From an uncultured Lachnotalea sp. (GTDB lineage: Bacteria > Bacillota > Clostridia > Lachnospirales > Lachnospiraceae), in the NCBI GenBank assembly GCA_947066815.1, contig CAMSZT010000009.1, positions 23,681-87,680 of the forward strand: a DNA stretch of 64,000 nucleotides, in the 5' to 3' direction. Within the stretch, counting starts at the first letter, position 1; each line of letters opens with the position of its first letter. The position numbers and the translations under genes are program-made. Below the pieces are notes generated by a model. The model was not told where the DNA came from, did no database searches, and saw only the letters and a program-made list of their open reading frames with translations. Below are positions 43,984 through 53,158 of this stretch, piece by piece.

Positions 43984-44952
43984 ATGGAGGAACAGAAAAA
44001 GAAACTTCATGTCTCGGGCAGGATCCTCACGCTGTCGGTGACGATCGTCGTCTGTGTTGCGGTGATGTCTTTTTTAAAGCCGGAAACCTTTTTTACGGTA
44101 TCGAATCTCGGCAGCAGCCTGACGACGGTGACCTTCAATCTGATCCTGGCCTGCGGCATGACGGTGGTGCTGATGCTCGGGTGCGTGGATCTGTCCGTCG
44201 GTCCCATCGTCGCTTTCACATCGGTGGTCGTGGCAAAGCTTTTGCAGGGGGGAGCGCCGATCGTCCCGGCCATTCTGGCGGGGCTTCTGATCGGGAGCGG
44301 GATCGGAGCGCTGAACGGGACCCTGGTCGGCTATGGCGGGCTGGCGCCCTTTGTGGCGACGCTGGGGACCCAGTCCGTTTTCCGCGGCCTGTCCTATGTA
44401 CTCACCAGCGGATACAGCGTCACGGGGCTTCCGGAAGGGTTTTCAAAGATCGGGCAGGGAACCCTGTGGGGGATCTCCAACCTGATCCTGATCGCTGCCC
44501 TGGTGGCGGCGGTCCTGGCCCTTTTGGTCCCGAGGCTGGCGTTTTTCAAACGGGTATATCTGGTGGGGACTTCACGCAGCGTCGCTTTTATGTCGGGGAT
44601 CAATTCCAACCTGATCCTGATCGCGGGATATACGCTGAGCGGCTTCCTGGCGGGGCTTAGCGGGATCCTGATGGCCAGCCGGTATGCCATGGGAAACGCC
44701 GGGTTTGCGGTCGGCTACGAGACGCAGGCAATCGCGGCGGCGGTGATCGGAGGGGCGGTCATGGCCGGGGGAGAGGGGAGTATCCTGGGAACGGTCCTGG
44801 GTGTTCTCCTGGTCGCGGTGGTCAACAATTCCTTTATCCAGTTTGGCGGCAATGCGGAATGGCAGACGGCGATCAGCGGGATCATGCTGGTCTTCACACT
44901 GTTCATCGATGTCATGCGGACGCGGAAGGCAAAGAGAAAGGGGCTGATATAA
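43984..44952 (+). CDS. CUT2 ABC transporter permease A
   Basis: A 322-residue BPD_transp_2 permease with conserved MLGCVDLSVGPIVA, LAPFVATLGTQSVFRG and IAAAVIGGAVMAGGEGS. ATG 43984 follows GAGGGAGGAGGAATG. First gene of an operon with one ATPase, a second permease and a binding protein. Two different permeases suggest a heterodimeric channel, unlike the first system. Confidence 0.9.
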   Translation: MEEQKKKLHVSGRILTLSVTIVVCVAVMSFLKPETFFTVSNLGSSLTTVTFNLILACGMTVVLMLGCVDLSVGPIVAFTSVVVAKLLQGGAPIVPAILAGLLIGSGIGALNGTLVGYGGLAPFVATLGTQSVFRGLSYVLTSGYSVTGLPEGFSKIGQGTLWGISNLILIAALVAAVLALLVPRLAFFKRVYLVGTSRSVAFMSGINSNLILIAGYTLSGFLAGLSGILMASRYAMGNAGFAVGYETQAIAAAVIGGAVMAGGEGSILGTVLGVLLVAVVNNSFIQFGGNAEWQTAISGIMLVFTLFIDVMRTRKAKRKGLI

Positions 44953-44953
44953 C

Positions 44954-46462
44954 ATGGATGCCATACTGAAGCTGGAAGGGATCGGCAAAATGTTCGGGGG
45001 AAATTATGTTTTAAAGGATGTCAGCCTGGAGATCGGCCGCGGAGAGGTACATGCGGTCATCGGGGAGAACGGCGCCGGGAAATCGACGCTGATGAAGATC
45101 ATCGGCGGGATCTATGAGCCCAATGAGGGCGTCATACGGAAAAACGGGGAGAAGATCCTGCTGCACAATGCCATAGAAGCTTATAAACAGGGGATCGGAA
45201 TCGTCCATCAGGAGCTTTCGGTGGCGGACAATCTGACCATAGCCGAAAATATCTTTGCGGGACGTCAGCCGGTGAACCGGTTTGGTTTTGTCCGGGAAAA
45301 GCAGATGTGCGAGGACGCCGGAAAGATACTGGGCGAGATGGGGATCCGTTTGGATCCGCGGGAAAAGGTGGGGAATCTGAGCGTGGCCATGCAGCAGATC
45401 ATCGAGATCGCCAAGGTGGTGTCCCACAGGATCGACGTGCTGATCCTGGACGAGCCCACCAGTTCGCTGTCCAACAAGGAAATTGCCCATCTGTTTGAAC
45501 TGGTGCGCCGTCTCTGCAGAGAACAGGGGATGACGGTGATCTTCATCAGCCATAAGCTGGATGAGGTCATGGCGATCTCCGACCGGGTCTCTGTCCTGCG
45601 CAACGGAAATTTTATCGGTACCCTGTCGGGGGAGGAGATCACTGCTTCCAGGATGATCCATATGATGGTGGGCGACCAGCTGGATTCCAGAAGCTTTCTG
45701 GCGCCAAAGACGCCGGAGGGGGAGGTGATCCTCCGGGCCGAGGGGCTCTGCAGGGAGGGGAAATTCCGGGATGTGAGTTTTGCCCTGCAAAAAAACAGGA
45801 TCCTCGGCATATTCGGCCTGATCGGGGCGGGGCGGACGGAGAGCATCCTCTCACTGATCGGCGCGGACAGGCTGGATTCCGGCAGGGTGACCTACGAGGG
45901 GAGGGAGATCCGGCTCTCTTCTCCGAAAGAGGCGATCGCGAAAGGGATCGTATATCTGACGGAAAACAGACGGGACCTGGGCCTGTTCCTGCCAAAAGAG
46001 ATCTCCGATAATGTCATTGCGGCGTCACTGGGGGCGTTTACGACGAAAAGGCATACGGTTGACCGGAAGAAGGCGGGGGAGGCTGTGGAGGGATATATCC
46101 AAAAGCTGAAGATACAGCCTCCGGTCATGGATAAGCCGGCGGGAACTTACTCGGGCGGCAATCAGCAAAAGATCCTTTTTTCCAAGGTCCTTCTCACAGA
46201 TCCCAAAGTACTGATCGTGGACGAGCCGACCAAGGGGGTGGATATCGGGGTGAAGATGACCATCCATCACATGCTGCGGGATCTGGCCGATTCCGGGATC
46301 GCCGTTCTCCTGATCTCCAGTGAGCTTCCGGAGATCTTAAAGCTTTCTGACCGGGTGCTGGTCATGCACGAGGGGGAGTGCAGAGGACTTCTGGAAAACA
46401 GGGATCTCACGGAACGGGAAGTCATGGCGGCCGTGTACGGGGAAAAGGAGGTGCAGCAGTGA
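44954..46462 (+). CDS. CUT2 ABC transporter ATP-binding protein
   Basis: A 502-residue double-ATPase: Walker A GENGAGKSTLMKII, LILDEPTSSLS, a degenerate second Walker A GLIGAGRTESILS, YSGGNQQKILFSKVLL and LIVDEPTKGVDIG. It starts 1 bp after the first permease's stop. Its own stop overlaps the next start (GTGA). Same family as the protein at 35346 but clearly a separate lineage. Confidence 0.93.
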   Translation: MDAILKLEGIGKMFGGNYVLKDVSLEIGRGEVHAVIGENGAGKSTLMKIIGGIYEPNEGVIRKNGEKILLHNAIEAYKQGIGIVHQELSVADNLTIAENIFAGRQPVNRFGFVREKQMCEDAGKILGEMGIRLDPREKVGNLSVAMQQIIEIAKVVSHRIDVLILDEPTSSLSNKEIAHLFELVRRLCREQGMTVIFISHKLDEVMAISDRVSVLRNGNFIGTLSGEEITASRMIHMMVGDQLDSRSFLAPKTPEGEVILRAEGLCREGKFRDVSFALQKNRILGIFGLIGAGRTESILSLIGADRLDSGRVTYEGREIRLSSPKEAIAKGIVYLTENRRDLGLFLPKEISDNVIAASLGAFTTKRHTVDRKKAGEAVEGYIQKLKIQPPVMDKPAGTYSGGNQQKILFSKVLLTDPKVLIVDEPTKGVDIGVKMTIHHMLRDLADSGIAVLLISSELPEILKLSDRVLVMHEGECRGLLENRDLTEREVMAAVYGEKEVQQ

Positions 46463-47454
46463 GACAGAAAATGAGTTCTCTGAAAAACCGGATCCTTTGC
46501 AGGCTGGATATCCAGGCATCCGCGGTGGTCCTCCTGATCGTTGTCATTTCGATTGCCATGTCCTTCGTGTATGACGGTTTTCTTTCTGCTTATAATATAA
46601 AGGCCATGCTGATGAGCTACGTGCCGGAGGGGATCATTGCCCTGGGGCTGACCCTCGTGATCATTTCCGGCGGGATCGACTTATCTGTGGCGGGCGTGAT
46701 GCCTTTTACGGCGATCGTCTACTGTATGCTCATGAAGGCAGGGGTCCACTATCTGCCGGGGATGGCGATCGTCCTGGCGGCCGCCGCGGCCATCGGCGCG
46801 GTCAACAATTTCCTGAGGAGGCTTTTGGACGTACATCCCTTTATCATCACCATGGCCGTGCAGCTCACGCTGAAAGGGTTCAATCTGGTGGTGACCGGAG
46901 CCGGCTCCATCTCGGGGCTGCCGGAAAACTTTATGGAGATCTCCCAGGTGAGGATCCTGGGGCTTAAGATCCCTCTGGTGGTGTTTCTTTTGCTGGCGGC
47001 CCTGTGGATGGTCCTTCTGGCGAAAAACCGGTTCTTCCGAAAGGTTTATTTTGTGGGAGGGAATCCAAAGGCGGCCGAGCTGTGCGGGATCAATGTCAAC
47101 CGGGTCATGTATTTCGTGTTCATCCAGTCGGCGGTACTGGCGGCAGTGGCCGGGATCATGGCGGTGTTCAACTATCAGGCGGCCAATTATTCCTATGGTT
47201 CCAATCTGGATACCAGGGCGATCACGGCGGTGGTGGTAGGAGGGACCAGTATGACCCGCGGCGGTATCGGGAAGATCGGCGGCACCATCATCGGACTGGT
47301 TTTTATCGCACTGGTCTATAATTCGTTTCTTTTAAGCGGGATCAATACTTATTATCAGGATGTCATCACCGGCGCATTTCTGATCGGAGCGGTGTTGATC
47401 GGGGAACGGATCAAATATAGAGGAAAGCCGGGAAAGAAGGAGGATAAATCATGA
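46459..47454 (+). CDS. CUT2 ABC transporter permease B
   Basis: A 331-residue permease; GTG 46459 overlaps the ATPase stop and lies after AAAAGGAGGTGC; ATG 46471 is the alternative. Conserved IISGGIDLSVAGVM and ITAVVVGGTSMTRGGIG. The segment HPFIITMAVQLTLKG replaces the usual PFVATLGT of the family. It overlaps the binding-protein start by 4 bp. Confidence 0.9.
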   Translation: MRQKMSSLKNRILCRLDIQASAVVLLIVVISIAMSFVYDGFLSAYNIKAMLMSYVPEGIIALGLTLVIISGGIDLSVAGVMPFTAIVYCMLMKAGVHYLPGMAIVLAAAAAIGAVNNFLRRLLDVHPFIITMAVQLTLKGFNLVVTGAGSISGLPENFMEISQVRILGLKIPLVVFLLLAALWMVLLAKNRFFRKVYFVGGNPKAAELCGINVNRVMYFVFIQSAVLAAVAGIMAVFNYQAANYSYGSNLDTRAITAVVVGGTSMTRGGIGKIGGTIIGLVFIALVYNSFLLSGINTYYQDVITGAFLIGAVLIGERIKYRGKPGKKEDKS

Positions 47455-48482
47455 AAAAGAGAACAAGAACTACGCTGGCAATGGTCCTGGTCTTGGCACT
47501 GCTCCTGACGGCGGGGGCCTGCGGGGGGAAAAAGTCCGAGGAGGGAAGCGGGGCCGCGGACAGATCCGACGAGCTCTATGTCTACGTGACCTTTGAGAAG
47601 GGGTCCGAATACTTCAACTGGGTCTACGCGGGATTTCTGGCGGCGGCAGATGAACTCGGGGTGAAGGCAGAGCTTCAGGGGCCGGCCGACGCAGACGCTT
47701 CCCAGGAGGCAAAGGTGCTGGATACGGTGACCGGAAAGCATCCAAATGGGATCCTTGCCGCCTGTGCGGACCAGGATACCATGGTCTCGGCCATCAACAA
47801 CGCGCTGGGAGAAGGAATCCCCGTGATCACCTGCGACAGCGACTGCCCCGGCAGCGACCGGCTTTGCTATCTGGGGACGGACAATTCCAGCTTCGGGGCC
47901 GTAGCCGCGGAATATATCGGGGAACAGCTTGGCGGCTCGGGAGAGGTGATCATCGTGACATTGTTTGGCTCTGCCGCCCAGGAGGAGCGCTGCGCCGGAT
48001 TTAACGATCATCTCGCGGAGCATTATCCGGGGATCCGGGTCGTGGAAACCTGCAACGAGAGCGGGGACACGGCTACGGCGGAATCCAACACGACGGCGGC
48101 GCTGCAGGCGAATCCGGGTGTGAAAGCCGTGTTTTCCACAGGGGGAACGGGATCTGCCGGTGCGGCAGCGGCAGTCCGCACCATCGGGAGAACCGAGGAG
48201 ATCGTTGTGGTAGGCAGTGATTTCGGCACGGCAACTCTGGAATGTATGGAAAAAGGAGAGATCCATGCCACCGTGGTGGATGACCCTTATATGATGGGAT
48301 ATCAGTCCATGCTGCAGCTTTTTGCGGCGGCCCATCCGACGGATATCATTTCCGCCAATGCGCCCTACGGCCATATCACCACCAGCGACATCTATTTCGG
48401 CTGCTCCCTGGTAACGGCGGAGGAATATACGGAGAATGCGGACCTGAAGGAGAAATATACAAATACGCCGTCCTTTAACTAA
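47451..48482 (+). CDS. CUT2 substrate-binding lipoprotein
   Basis: A 343-residue lipoprotein: signal peptide with a hydrophobic core (LAMVLVLALLL), then a lipobox-like TAGAC and Gly/Lys/Ser. Periplasmic_binding_4 domain: FEKGSEYFNWVYAGFLAAAD, GILAACADQDTMV, VVGSDFGTATLECMEKGEIHATV. The -3 position of the lipobox is Ala rather than Leu. It probably recognises a sugar-like ligand distinct from the first system. Confidence 0.9.
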   Translation: MKKRTRTTLAMVLVLALLLTAGACGGKKSEEGSGAADRSDELYVYVTFEKGSEYFNWVYAGFLAAADELGVKAELQGPADADASQEAKVLDTVTGKHPNGILAACADQDTMVSAINNALGEGIPVITCDSDCPGSDRLCYLGTDNSSFGAVAAEYIGEQLGGSGEVIIVTLFGSAAQEERCAGFNDHLAEHYPGIRVVETCNESGDTATAESNTTAALQANPGVKAVFSTGGTGSAGAAAAVRTIGRTEEIVVVGSDFGTATLECMEKGEIHATVVDDPYMMGYQSMLQLFAAAHPTDIISANAPYGHITTSDIYFGCSLVTAEEYTENADLKEKYTNTPSFN

Positions 48483-48497
48483 GGGGATGTTCCGGAA

Positions 48498-49667
48498 ATG
48501 AAAGTAAAAGAAAAGTCGTTGACCTGGCTGTTCTGCGGAATTTTGTTCATGCTGGGATTTGAGGCCGGAGGGTTCCAGTGGGCACTGACGCGCCTGGCGG
48601 CAGAGTACGGGCTCACGGCGGCGTCTTCCGGCCTCCTTGTCAGTGAACAGTATGCGGTAATGATCGCGGCGCCCCTGATCTCAGGGGTGCTCGCGGACCG
48701 CGTCGGGGAAAAGAAAATGACGCTCATCGGTATGGGCGCTTTTTTTGCGGGCTGTATCGTCATCGGAACCGGGAATTTTGCCTCTGCCCTCCTTGGAAAC
48801 CTCCTGGCGGGCTTCGGATACAGCGCTACGGAGTGTATCGTGACCACGATCCTGGCGAAACTGCCGGGAGCGGAACGAAATGTGAATGATTCCCAGTGTG
48901 CGTTCTGCGTCGGCGCCGTCTTAAGCCCGCCGTTACTCAAAGGCCTGCCCCGGGAGTGGGGGTGGAGAGGGGCGTTTTTGATCCCCGGAGCGGCATTCTT
49001 TCTTTTGTTTTACCCGATGGCCGGTCTTAAACTCCCCCACCTGGAAGAAAAGCGCCGGGAAAAGGCCGGGAAAAGACGGCTGTCCAATGTAAGGATACTG
49101 TTGCTGCTGACAGCCCTCATGGGCGGGTACGGTATGATCGAAAACGGGAGCGGATATTATCTGGAAGGACTTTTTTCTGAACATCTGGGCTCCGGCCTGG
49201 GGGCGGCCGCGCTCTCGGCCTTCTGGGTGGCCATGGCGTTTGGGCGGTTTCTGGCGGGCAGGAGAAAGCCTGTTTCCGGGGACGGAAAAGTGAGATGCGC
49301 AGATGTGGGGCTTGCTTTTTTGGCGGTCTTTTTTGTTCTGGGGATACTGGGCTTCTGGAAATGGGGGCCTGCTGCCCTGGCGGCCGCCTTTTTTCTGGGA
49401 TTTTTCTGCGCCCCCCTCTGGCCGGGCCTGATGCTGGAAGCGGCAAAGGCTTATCCGCAGGGGACCGGTACCGTCATTGGGATCATGAACATCGCCGGGG
49501 CGGTGGGGGGAGCCGGTTCACCGGCAATCCTTGGTTACGTGAAAGGAAAGGCTACGCCGGCGGCGCCCTTCCGGGTACTCCAGATCGTTGCGGCCCTGGC
49601 GGCGGCAGGCTGTGTTTTCCTTGCAGGGCCCAAGGAAAACAGAAAAAGAAGGACGGATAAAAGATAA
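48498..49667 (+). CDS. Major facilitator superfamily transporter
   Basis: A 389-residue membrane protein with about 12 hydrophobic segments, and the MFS loop motif GVLADRVGEKKMTLIG after TM2. Loop residues after TM6 are Lys/Arg-rich (EEKRREKAGKRRLS). It starts 15 bp after the binding-protein gene, so it is probably part of the same operon. It may export a product of the ABC-imported compound (inference). Confidence 0.85.
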   Translation: MKVKEKSLTWLFCGILFMLGFEAGGFQWALTRLAAEYGLTAASSGLLVSEQYAVMIAAPLISGVLADRVGEKKMTLIGMGAFFAGCIVIGTGNFASALLGNLLAGFGYSATECIVTTILAKLPGAERNVNDSQCAFCVGAVLSPPLLKGLPREWGWRGAFLIPGAAFFLLFYPMAGLKLPHLEEKRREKAGKRRLSNVRILLLLTALMGGYGMIENGSGYYLEGLFSEHLGSGLGAAALSAFWVAMAFGRFLAGRRKPVSGDGKVRCADVGLAFLAVFFVLGILGFWKWGPAALAAAFFLGFFCAPLWPGLMLEAAKAYPQGTGTVIGIMNIAGAVGGAGSPAILGYVKGKATPAAPFRVLQIVAALAAAGCVFLAGPKENRKRRTDKR

Positions 49668-49805
49668 GGAAAACTGTTGTTACATACGGAGAGGGGGCGT
49701 CGGTCTTCCCTGGATTTTATATCTCTCGATCTATGCGTTGCGGGGAAACGGGAAACATGGTAAGATAACCGCATGATTCAGGAAAAAGCGGCAGGAGGAG
49801 ACGAC

Positions 49806-50744
49806 ATGATCATAAGCGCCAGCAGGAGGACGGACATCCCCTCCTTTTATTCCGAATGGTTTTATAACCGGCTCCGGGAGGGCTGCGTCCTGGTGAGGAA
49901 TCCCATGAATTATCACCAGGTGGGAAGGATCAGCCTGTCCCCGGAGGCGGTCGACGGCATCGTCTTCTGGACCAAGAATCCCATCCCTATGATGGGGCGG
50001 CTGTCGGAGCTCGACGGTTACCATTATTATTTCCAGTTCACGCTGACCGCCTACGGAAGGGACATAGAGCCGGGGCTCCCGTCGAAAAACGAGCGCCTGA
50101 TACCGGCTTTTTTGGAGCTTTCAAGGCGGACCGGCAGGGAGCGGGTGGTGTGGAGATATGACCCGATCTTTCTAAGTGAGACCTACACCCTGGAATATCA
50201 TCTCCGGTATTTTAAGGTTTTGGCGGAGAAATTGGCCCCTTATACGGAAAGCTGCACGGTCAGCTTTCTGGATCTCTACCGAAATATAGAGAAGGCACTG
50301 CGTCTCCATAAGATCCGGGTTCCCTCGCATGAAGAGCAGCTTGCGCTCATGGGAGGGTTTTCCCGGATCGCAAAGGCGAATGGGCTCCGCTTGGATACCT
50401 GTGCGGAGGAGGGGGATTTTGGCGGATACGGCGTCGGCCATGCCCACTGCATTGACAGAGAACGTTTGGAGCGGATCGGCGGTTTTCGGCTGGACGTGAA
50501 GAAGGACCCGGGCCAGAGGGAAGCCTGCGGCTGCGTATCCAGTATCGATATCGGCGCCTACCATACCTGCAGGAATGGCTGTATCTATTGCTATGCAAAT
50601 CAGGGCAGAACGGTGGGGCCAGACCAGACCGGGAGGCACGACCCAGGCTCGCCGCTCCTGGTGGGAAAGCTGGGAGCGGGCGACGTCATAAAAGAGCGGG
50701 AAGCGGTGTCCTATGCGGACCGGCAGATGTCGTTGTTTTTATGA
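49806..50744 (+). CDS. DUF1848 family protein
   Basis: A 312-residue protein. It begins MIISASRRTDIPSFYSEWF, with GIVFWTKNPIPM and a late Cys cluster CGCVSSIDIGAYHTCRNGC continuing IYCYAN. This matches DUF1848, whose role is unknown; the Cys cluster may bind an FeS cluster or metal, somewhat like the radical-SAM photoproduct lyase-like pattern. ATG 49806 follows AGGAGGAGACGAC; an in-frame start at 49773 is less likely. A terminator follows at once. Confidence 0.82.
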   Translation: MIISASRRTDIPSFYSEWFYNRLREGCVLVRNPMNYHQVGRISLSPEAVDGIVFWTKNPIPMMGRLSELDGYHYYFQFTLTAYGRDIEPGLPSKNERLIPAFLELSRRTGRERVVWRYDPIFLSETYTLEYHLRYFKVLAEKLAPYTESCTVSFLDLYRNIEKALRLHKIRVPSHEEQLALMGGFSRIAKANGLRLDTCAEEGDFGGYGVGHAHCIDRERLERIGGFRLDVKKDPGQREACGCVSSIDIGAYHTCRNGCIYCYANQGRTVGPDQTGRHDPGSPLLVGKLGAGDVIKEREAVSYADRQMSLFL

Positions 50745-50750
50745 ATCACA

Positions 50751-50783
50751 AAAATTTTCTGCCTGTGCGGCAGAAAATTTTTG
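50751..50783. terminator. Rho-independent terminator
   Basis: AAAATTTTCTGCC pairs with GGCAGAAAATTTT, loop TGTGC, followed by TGTTTTC. Confidence 0.85.
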
Positions 50784-50795
50784 TTTTCGTGTCGG

Positions 50796-50824
50796 TTGCG
50801 CCGAGGGCGTGCGTGCGCTATAAT
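50796..50824 (+). promoter_or_regulatory. Promoter of the lipoprotein hydrolase gene
   Basis: TTGCGC, 17 bp, TATAAT. The start codon lies about 42 bp beyond. Confidence 0.65.
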
Positions 50825-50865
50825 GAGGGGTGTGCAGAATAAAAAGAAACGGGAAGGTGGTTTTT

Positions 50866-52356
50866 ATGAACAGAAAAAGAAGATGGAGCAGGAGGGCCTT
50901 GGCGCTTTTTCTGGCCGTGACCATGGCGTTCTTGGGCGCCTGCGGCTCGTCGGGCTCCGGGGAGAAGGATGAGGAGGCCGTGAGCGGCAAGGATGGACAG
51001 AGTGCGGAGGATACGCTGAAAGAAAAGCTTAGGGGCGGTTCGACGATCGACATGTCTTTGAGCTTTGCTGAGGCCCACGACGCTTTTACAACCACTCTGT
51101 CCAGGGAGGAAAATGATGATTCTGCCATTCCGGATCCGCCGGAGGGCCTTTTCGACCTGGTCTCCTATCCCTCGAAGGTGGGGGATCTAGCGGCCTATGT
51201 GTCCGGCGATCCCGGAGACGGCGGGAAGCATCCCATGATCATCTGGGTGGTCGGCGGCTGGGGCAACGGGATCGACGATTTTCCCTGGTGCTATCCGGAG
51301 TGGGACAACGACCAGACGGGTTCCGCCTTCTGGCAGGAGGGCGTCCTGACCATGTATCCCTCGTTCCGGGGCGGCTGCGGCAATCCCGGCAATTACGAGG
51401 CGCTTTTCGGGGAGGTGGACGACATCGTCTCCGCCTACGAGTACGCCGCCTCCCTGCCCTACGTGGACCCGGAGCGGATCTATCTGGGCGGCCACAGCAC
51501 CGGCGGCACCAGGGCGCTTCTGGCCTCGGAGTACACGGACAAGTTCCGGGCGGTGTTCTGCTTCGGGGCGGTGGACGAGATCAAGTACCACAACAACACC
51601 CAGTTCACCTTTGACCAGAACAACGAGGACGAGTTTGTGATGCGCTCCCCCATCCACTGGCTGGATGACATTGAGAGCCCCACCTTCCTGATCGAGGGCA
51701 GGGACGGCAATTCGGAGAATCTGGAGCGGATGCTGGATGCATCGGACAATGACAAGCTCCACGGCTACGTGATCGAGGGGGCCGACCATTTTTCCACCCT
51801 GGCGCCCCTCACCAGAGTCGTGGCAAAGAAGATCCTGGAGGATACCGGGGCGGAGGCGGCCATCTCCATCACCCAGGAGGAGCTTGACGCCGCCATGAAG
51901 CAGGAGCCCTCCGTGCCGGCGCCGGTCATGACCGGGAGGCGAGTGGAGAAGTTTGGCCTCACCTTCTCCTGCCCTTATCTGTGGGAGATCGGTGAAAATG
52001 AGGATGGGTCCGGCGTGGATCTGTATTCCCGTTATGAGGAGGAAAATCCCTGGGATCTGTCGGCCCTCTATATCAACTCCTACTCTCCGGAGGAAACCGG
52101 CGACTTGCAGAGCTTTGGCGAGATGATGGAGGCGCAGGGCTTTACGGTGAACGAGATTTCGGTGGGCGGTTATCCGGCCATGGACGCCATGGGTTCCTCT
52201 GCGGGAGACGACGGCCAGGTCTATTACCAGCGGTACGTGTCCATCCAGAAGGATGGCGGCTCCCTGGATTTTAATTTTATCACCTTTGATGATTACAGGG
52301 AGGAAGCGGCTCCCGTGTTCCAGAGCGTGATCGACAGCATTGCATTTGACAGCTGA
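50866..52356 (+). CDS. Secreted lipoprotein alpha/beta hydrolase
   Basis: A 496-residue lipoprotein: basic start MNRKRRWSRR, hydrophobic core, lipobox LGAC. The catalytic domain (about 95-345) is of prolyl-oligopeptidase/dienelactone hydrolase type with the nucleophile elbow GGHSTGG. Asp and His of the triad are likely in LIEGRDGN and GADHFS. A second C-terminal domain (about 365-496) resembles surface lipoprotein domains that aid attachment. It probably hydrolyses an ester or peptide outside the cell. Confidence 0.82.
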   Translation: MNRKRRWSRRALALFLAVTMAFLGACGSSGSGEKDEEAVSGKDGQSAEDTLKEKLRGGSTIDMSLSFAEAHDAFTTTLSREENDDSAIPDPPEGLFDLVSYPSKVGDLAAYVSGDPGDGGKHPMIIWVVGGWGNGIDDFPWCYPEWDNDQTGSAFWQEGVLTMYPSFRGGCGNPGNYEALFGEVDDIVSAYEYAASLPYVDPERIYLGGHSTGGTRALLASEYTDKFRAVFCFGAVDEIKYHNNTQFTFDQNNEDEFVMRSPIHWLDDIESPTFLIEGRDGNSENLERMLDASDNDKLHGYVIEGADHFSTLAPLTRVVAKKILEDTGAEAAISITQEELDAAMKQEPSVPAPVMTGRRVEKFGLTFSCPYLWEIGENEDGSGVDLYSRYEEENPWDLSALYINSYSPEETGDLQSFGEMMEAQGFTVNEISVGGYPAMDAMGSSAGDDGQVYYQRYVSIQKDGGSLDFNFITFDDYREEAAPVFQSVIDSIAFDS

Positions 52357-52368
52357 GATCGGGGAAAT

Positions 52369-52588
52369 TTTTAAAGTCGGGATCGTCTCCTCCGGCAGCC
52401 GTCGAATGGACTATTACACAAAACTGTTCCAATACCGCACGGCCGAAGTCCGGGAATACTGGATCGTGGATCCGGACAAGGGCTGTGTGACGGTGTATGA
52501 TCTTGAACAGGAAAATATGGAAGAGTATTCCTTTGGGACGGCGATACCGGTCGGCATATTTGAAGGCTTTTCCATAAAGACAGAGTAA
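52369..52588 (+). pseudogene. C-terminal remnant of a Uma2-family (DUF820) protein
   Basis: The segment SSGSRRMDYYTKLFQYRTA, then VREYWIVDPDKGCVTVY is the C-terminal half of a Uma2 restriction-like endonuclease-fold protein. Normal length is about 190 residues; here only about 70 remain. The frame overlaps the end of the hydrolase gene, so there is no proper start or ribosome site. The missing N-terminus includes part of the active-site acidic residues. Seen as a remnant after rearrangement. Confidence 0.75.
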
Positions 52589-52771
52589 CTATGCAGATAT
52601 CCGGGGAAAAGACGGCGAAGATTTCTTCCGCCCCTACAAAAAAAGGGTGTTTCCGTGAAAAAACGGTCTGTCTGCAGGGTGGCGAAACCGGGAAACCCTC
52701 CTTATAATGAGTGCAGTGGATGGATCCGAAAGGATGTAGGAAACGAGCACAGGTATAAGGAGGGTTTTATT

Positions 52772-52987
52772 ATGGCATTGTCACTGGATTCCAAGATCAA
52801 GGAGATCATGAGATCGGAAGAGGGAAGGGCGGTCATGGAGAAATGGGCTCCCGGCTCCACCTCAAATCCCAGCATGAAGCTGGTGGGCGCGCTCACCTAC
52901 CGGAAGCTTTTGAGTTACCCGGAGTCGGCTGAGGTGGCCGTGCACGCCGAGGAGATCGATGCGGATCTTAAGGCCTGTTCAAGGTAA
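52772..52987 (+). CDS. Small protein of unknown function (71 residues)
   Basis: ATG 52772 follows ATAAGGAGGGTTT, and the 71-residue product has an ordered pattern LDSKIKEIMRSEEGRAVMEK, then WAPGSTSNPSMKLVGALTYR and KLLSYPESAEV. This resembles a small helical domain attached to some clostridial glycoside hydrolases (pattern LxxLLxNPxAxxVLxKxxPG), here as a free protein. No catalytic motif. A terminator follows. Function is not known. Confidence 0.7.
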   Translation: MALSLDSKIKEIMRSEEGRAVMEKWAPGSTSNPSMKLVGALTYRKLLSYPESAEVAVHAEEIDADLKACSR

Positions 52988-53006
52988 GGGGCGTCAAGGG
53001 TAACAC

Positions 53007-53069
53007 GGAAGAAAGCGATTTTTCTTAAGACAATTTTGTCTGGGAAAAACCGCTTTCTTCCTGTTTTTT
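53007..53069 (+). terminator. Rho-independent terminator
   Basis: GGAAGAAAGCG pairs with CGCTTTCTTCC around a long AT-rich loop. TGTTTTTTG follows. Confidence 0.7.
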
Positions 53070-53107
53070 GCGAAATAGGGATATTCAAGCGCACCCATGG
53101 CTCGGCT

Positions 53108-53142
53108 TTAGGGAAACGGTAATCTGATCAGCGTTTCTTTAG
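53108..53142. repeat. 35-bp palindromic dispersed repeat, copy 3
   Basis: Same element as at 13170 and 19815, with one base changed in each right-arm T-run (GCGTTTCTTTAG). Confidence 0.8.
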
Positions 53143-53158
53143 GTAAAGCCGGATGATT

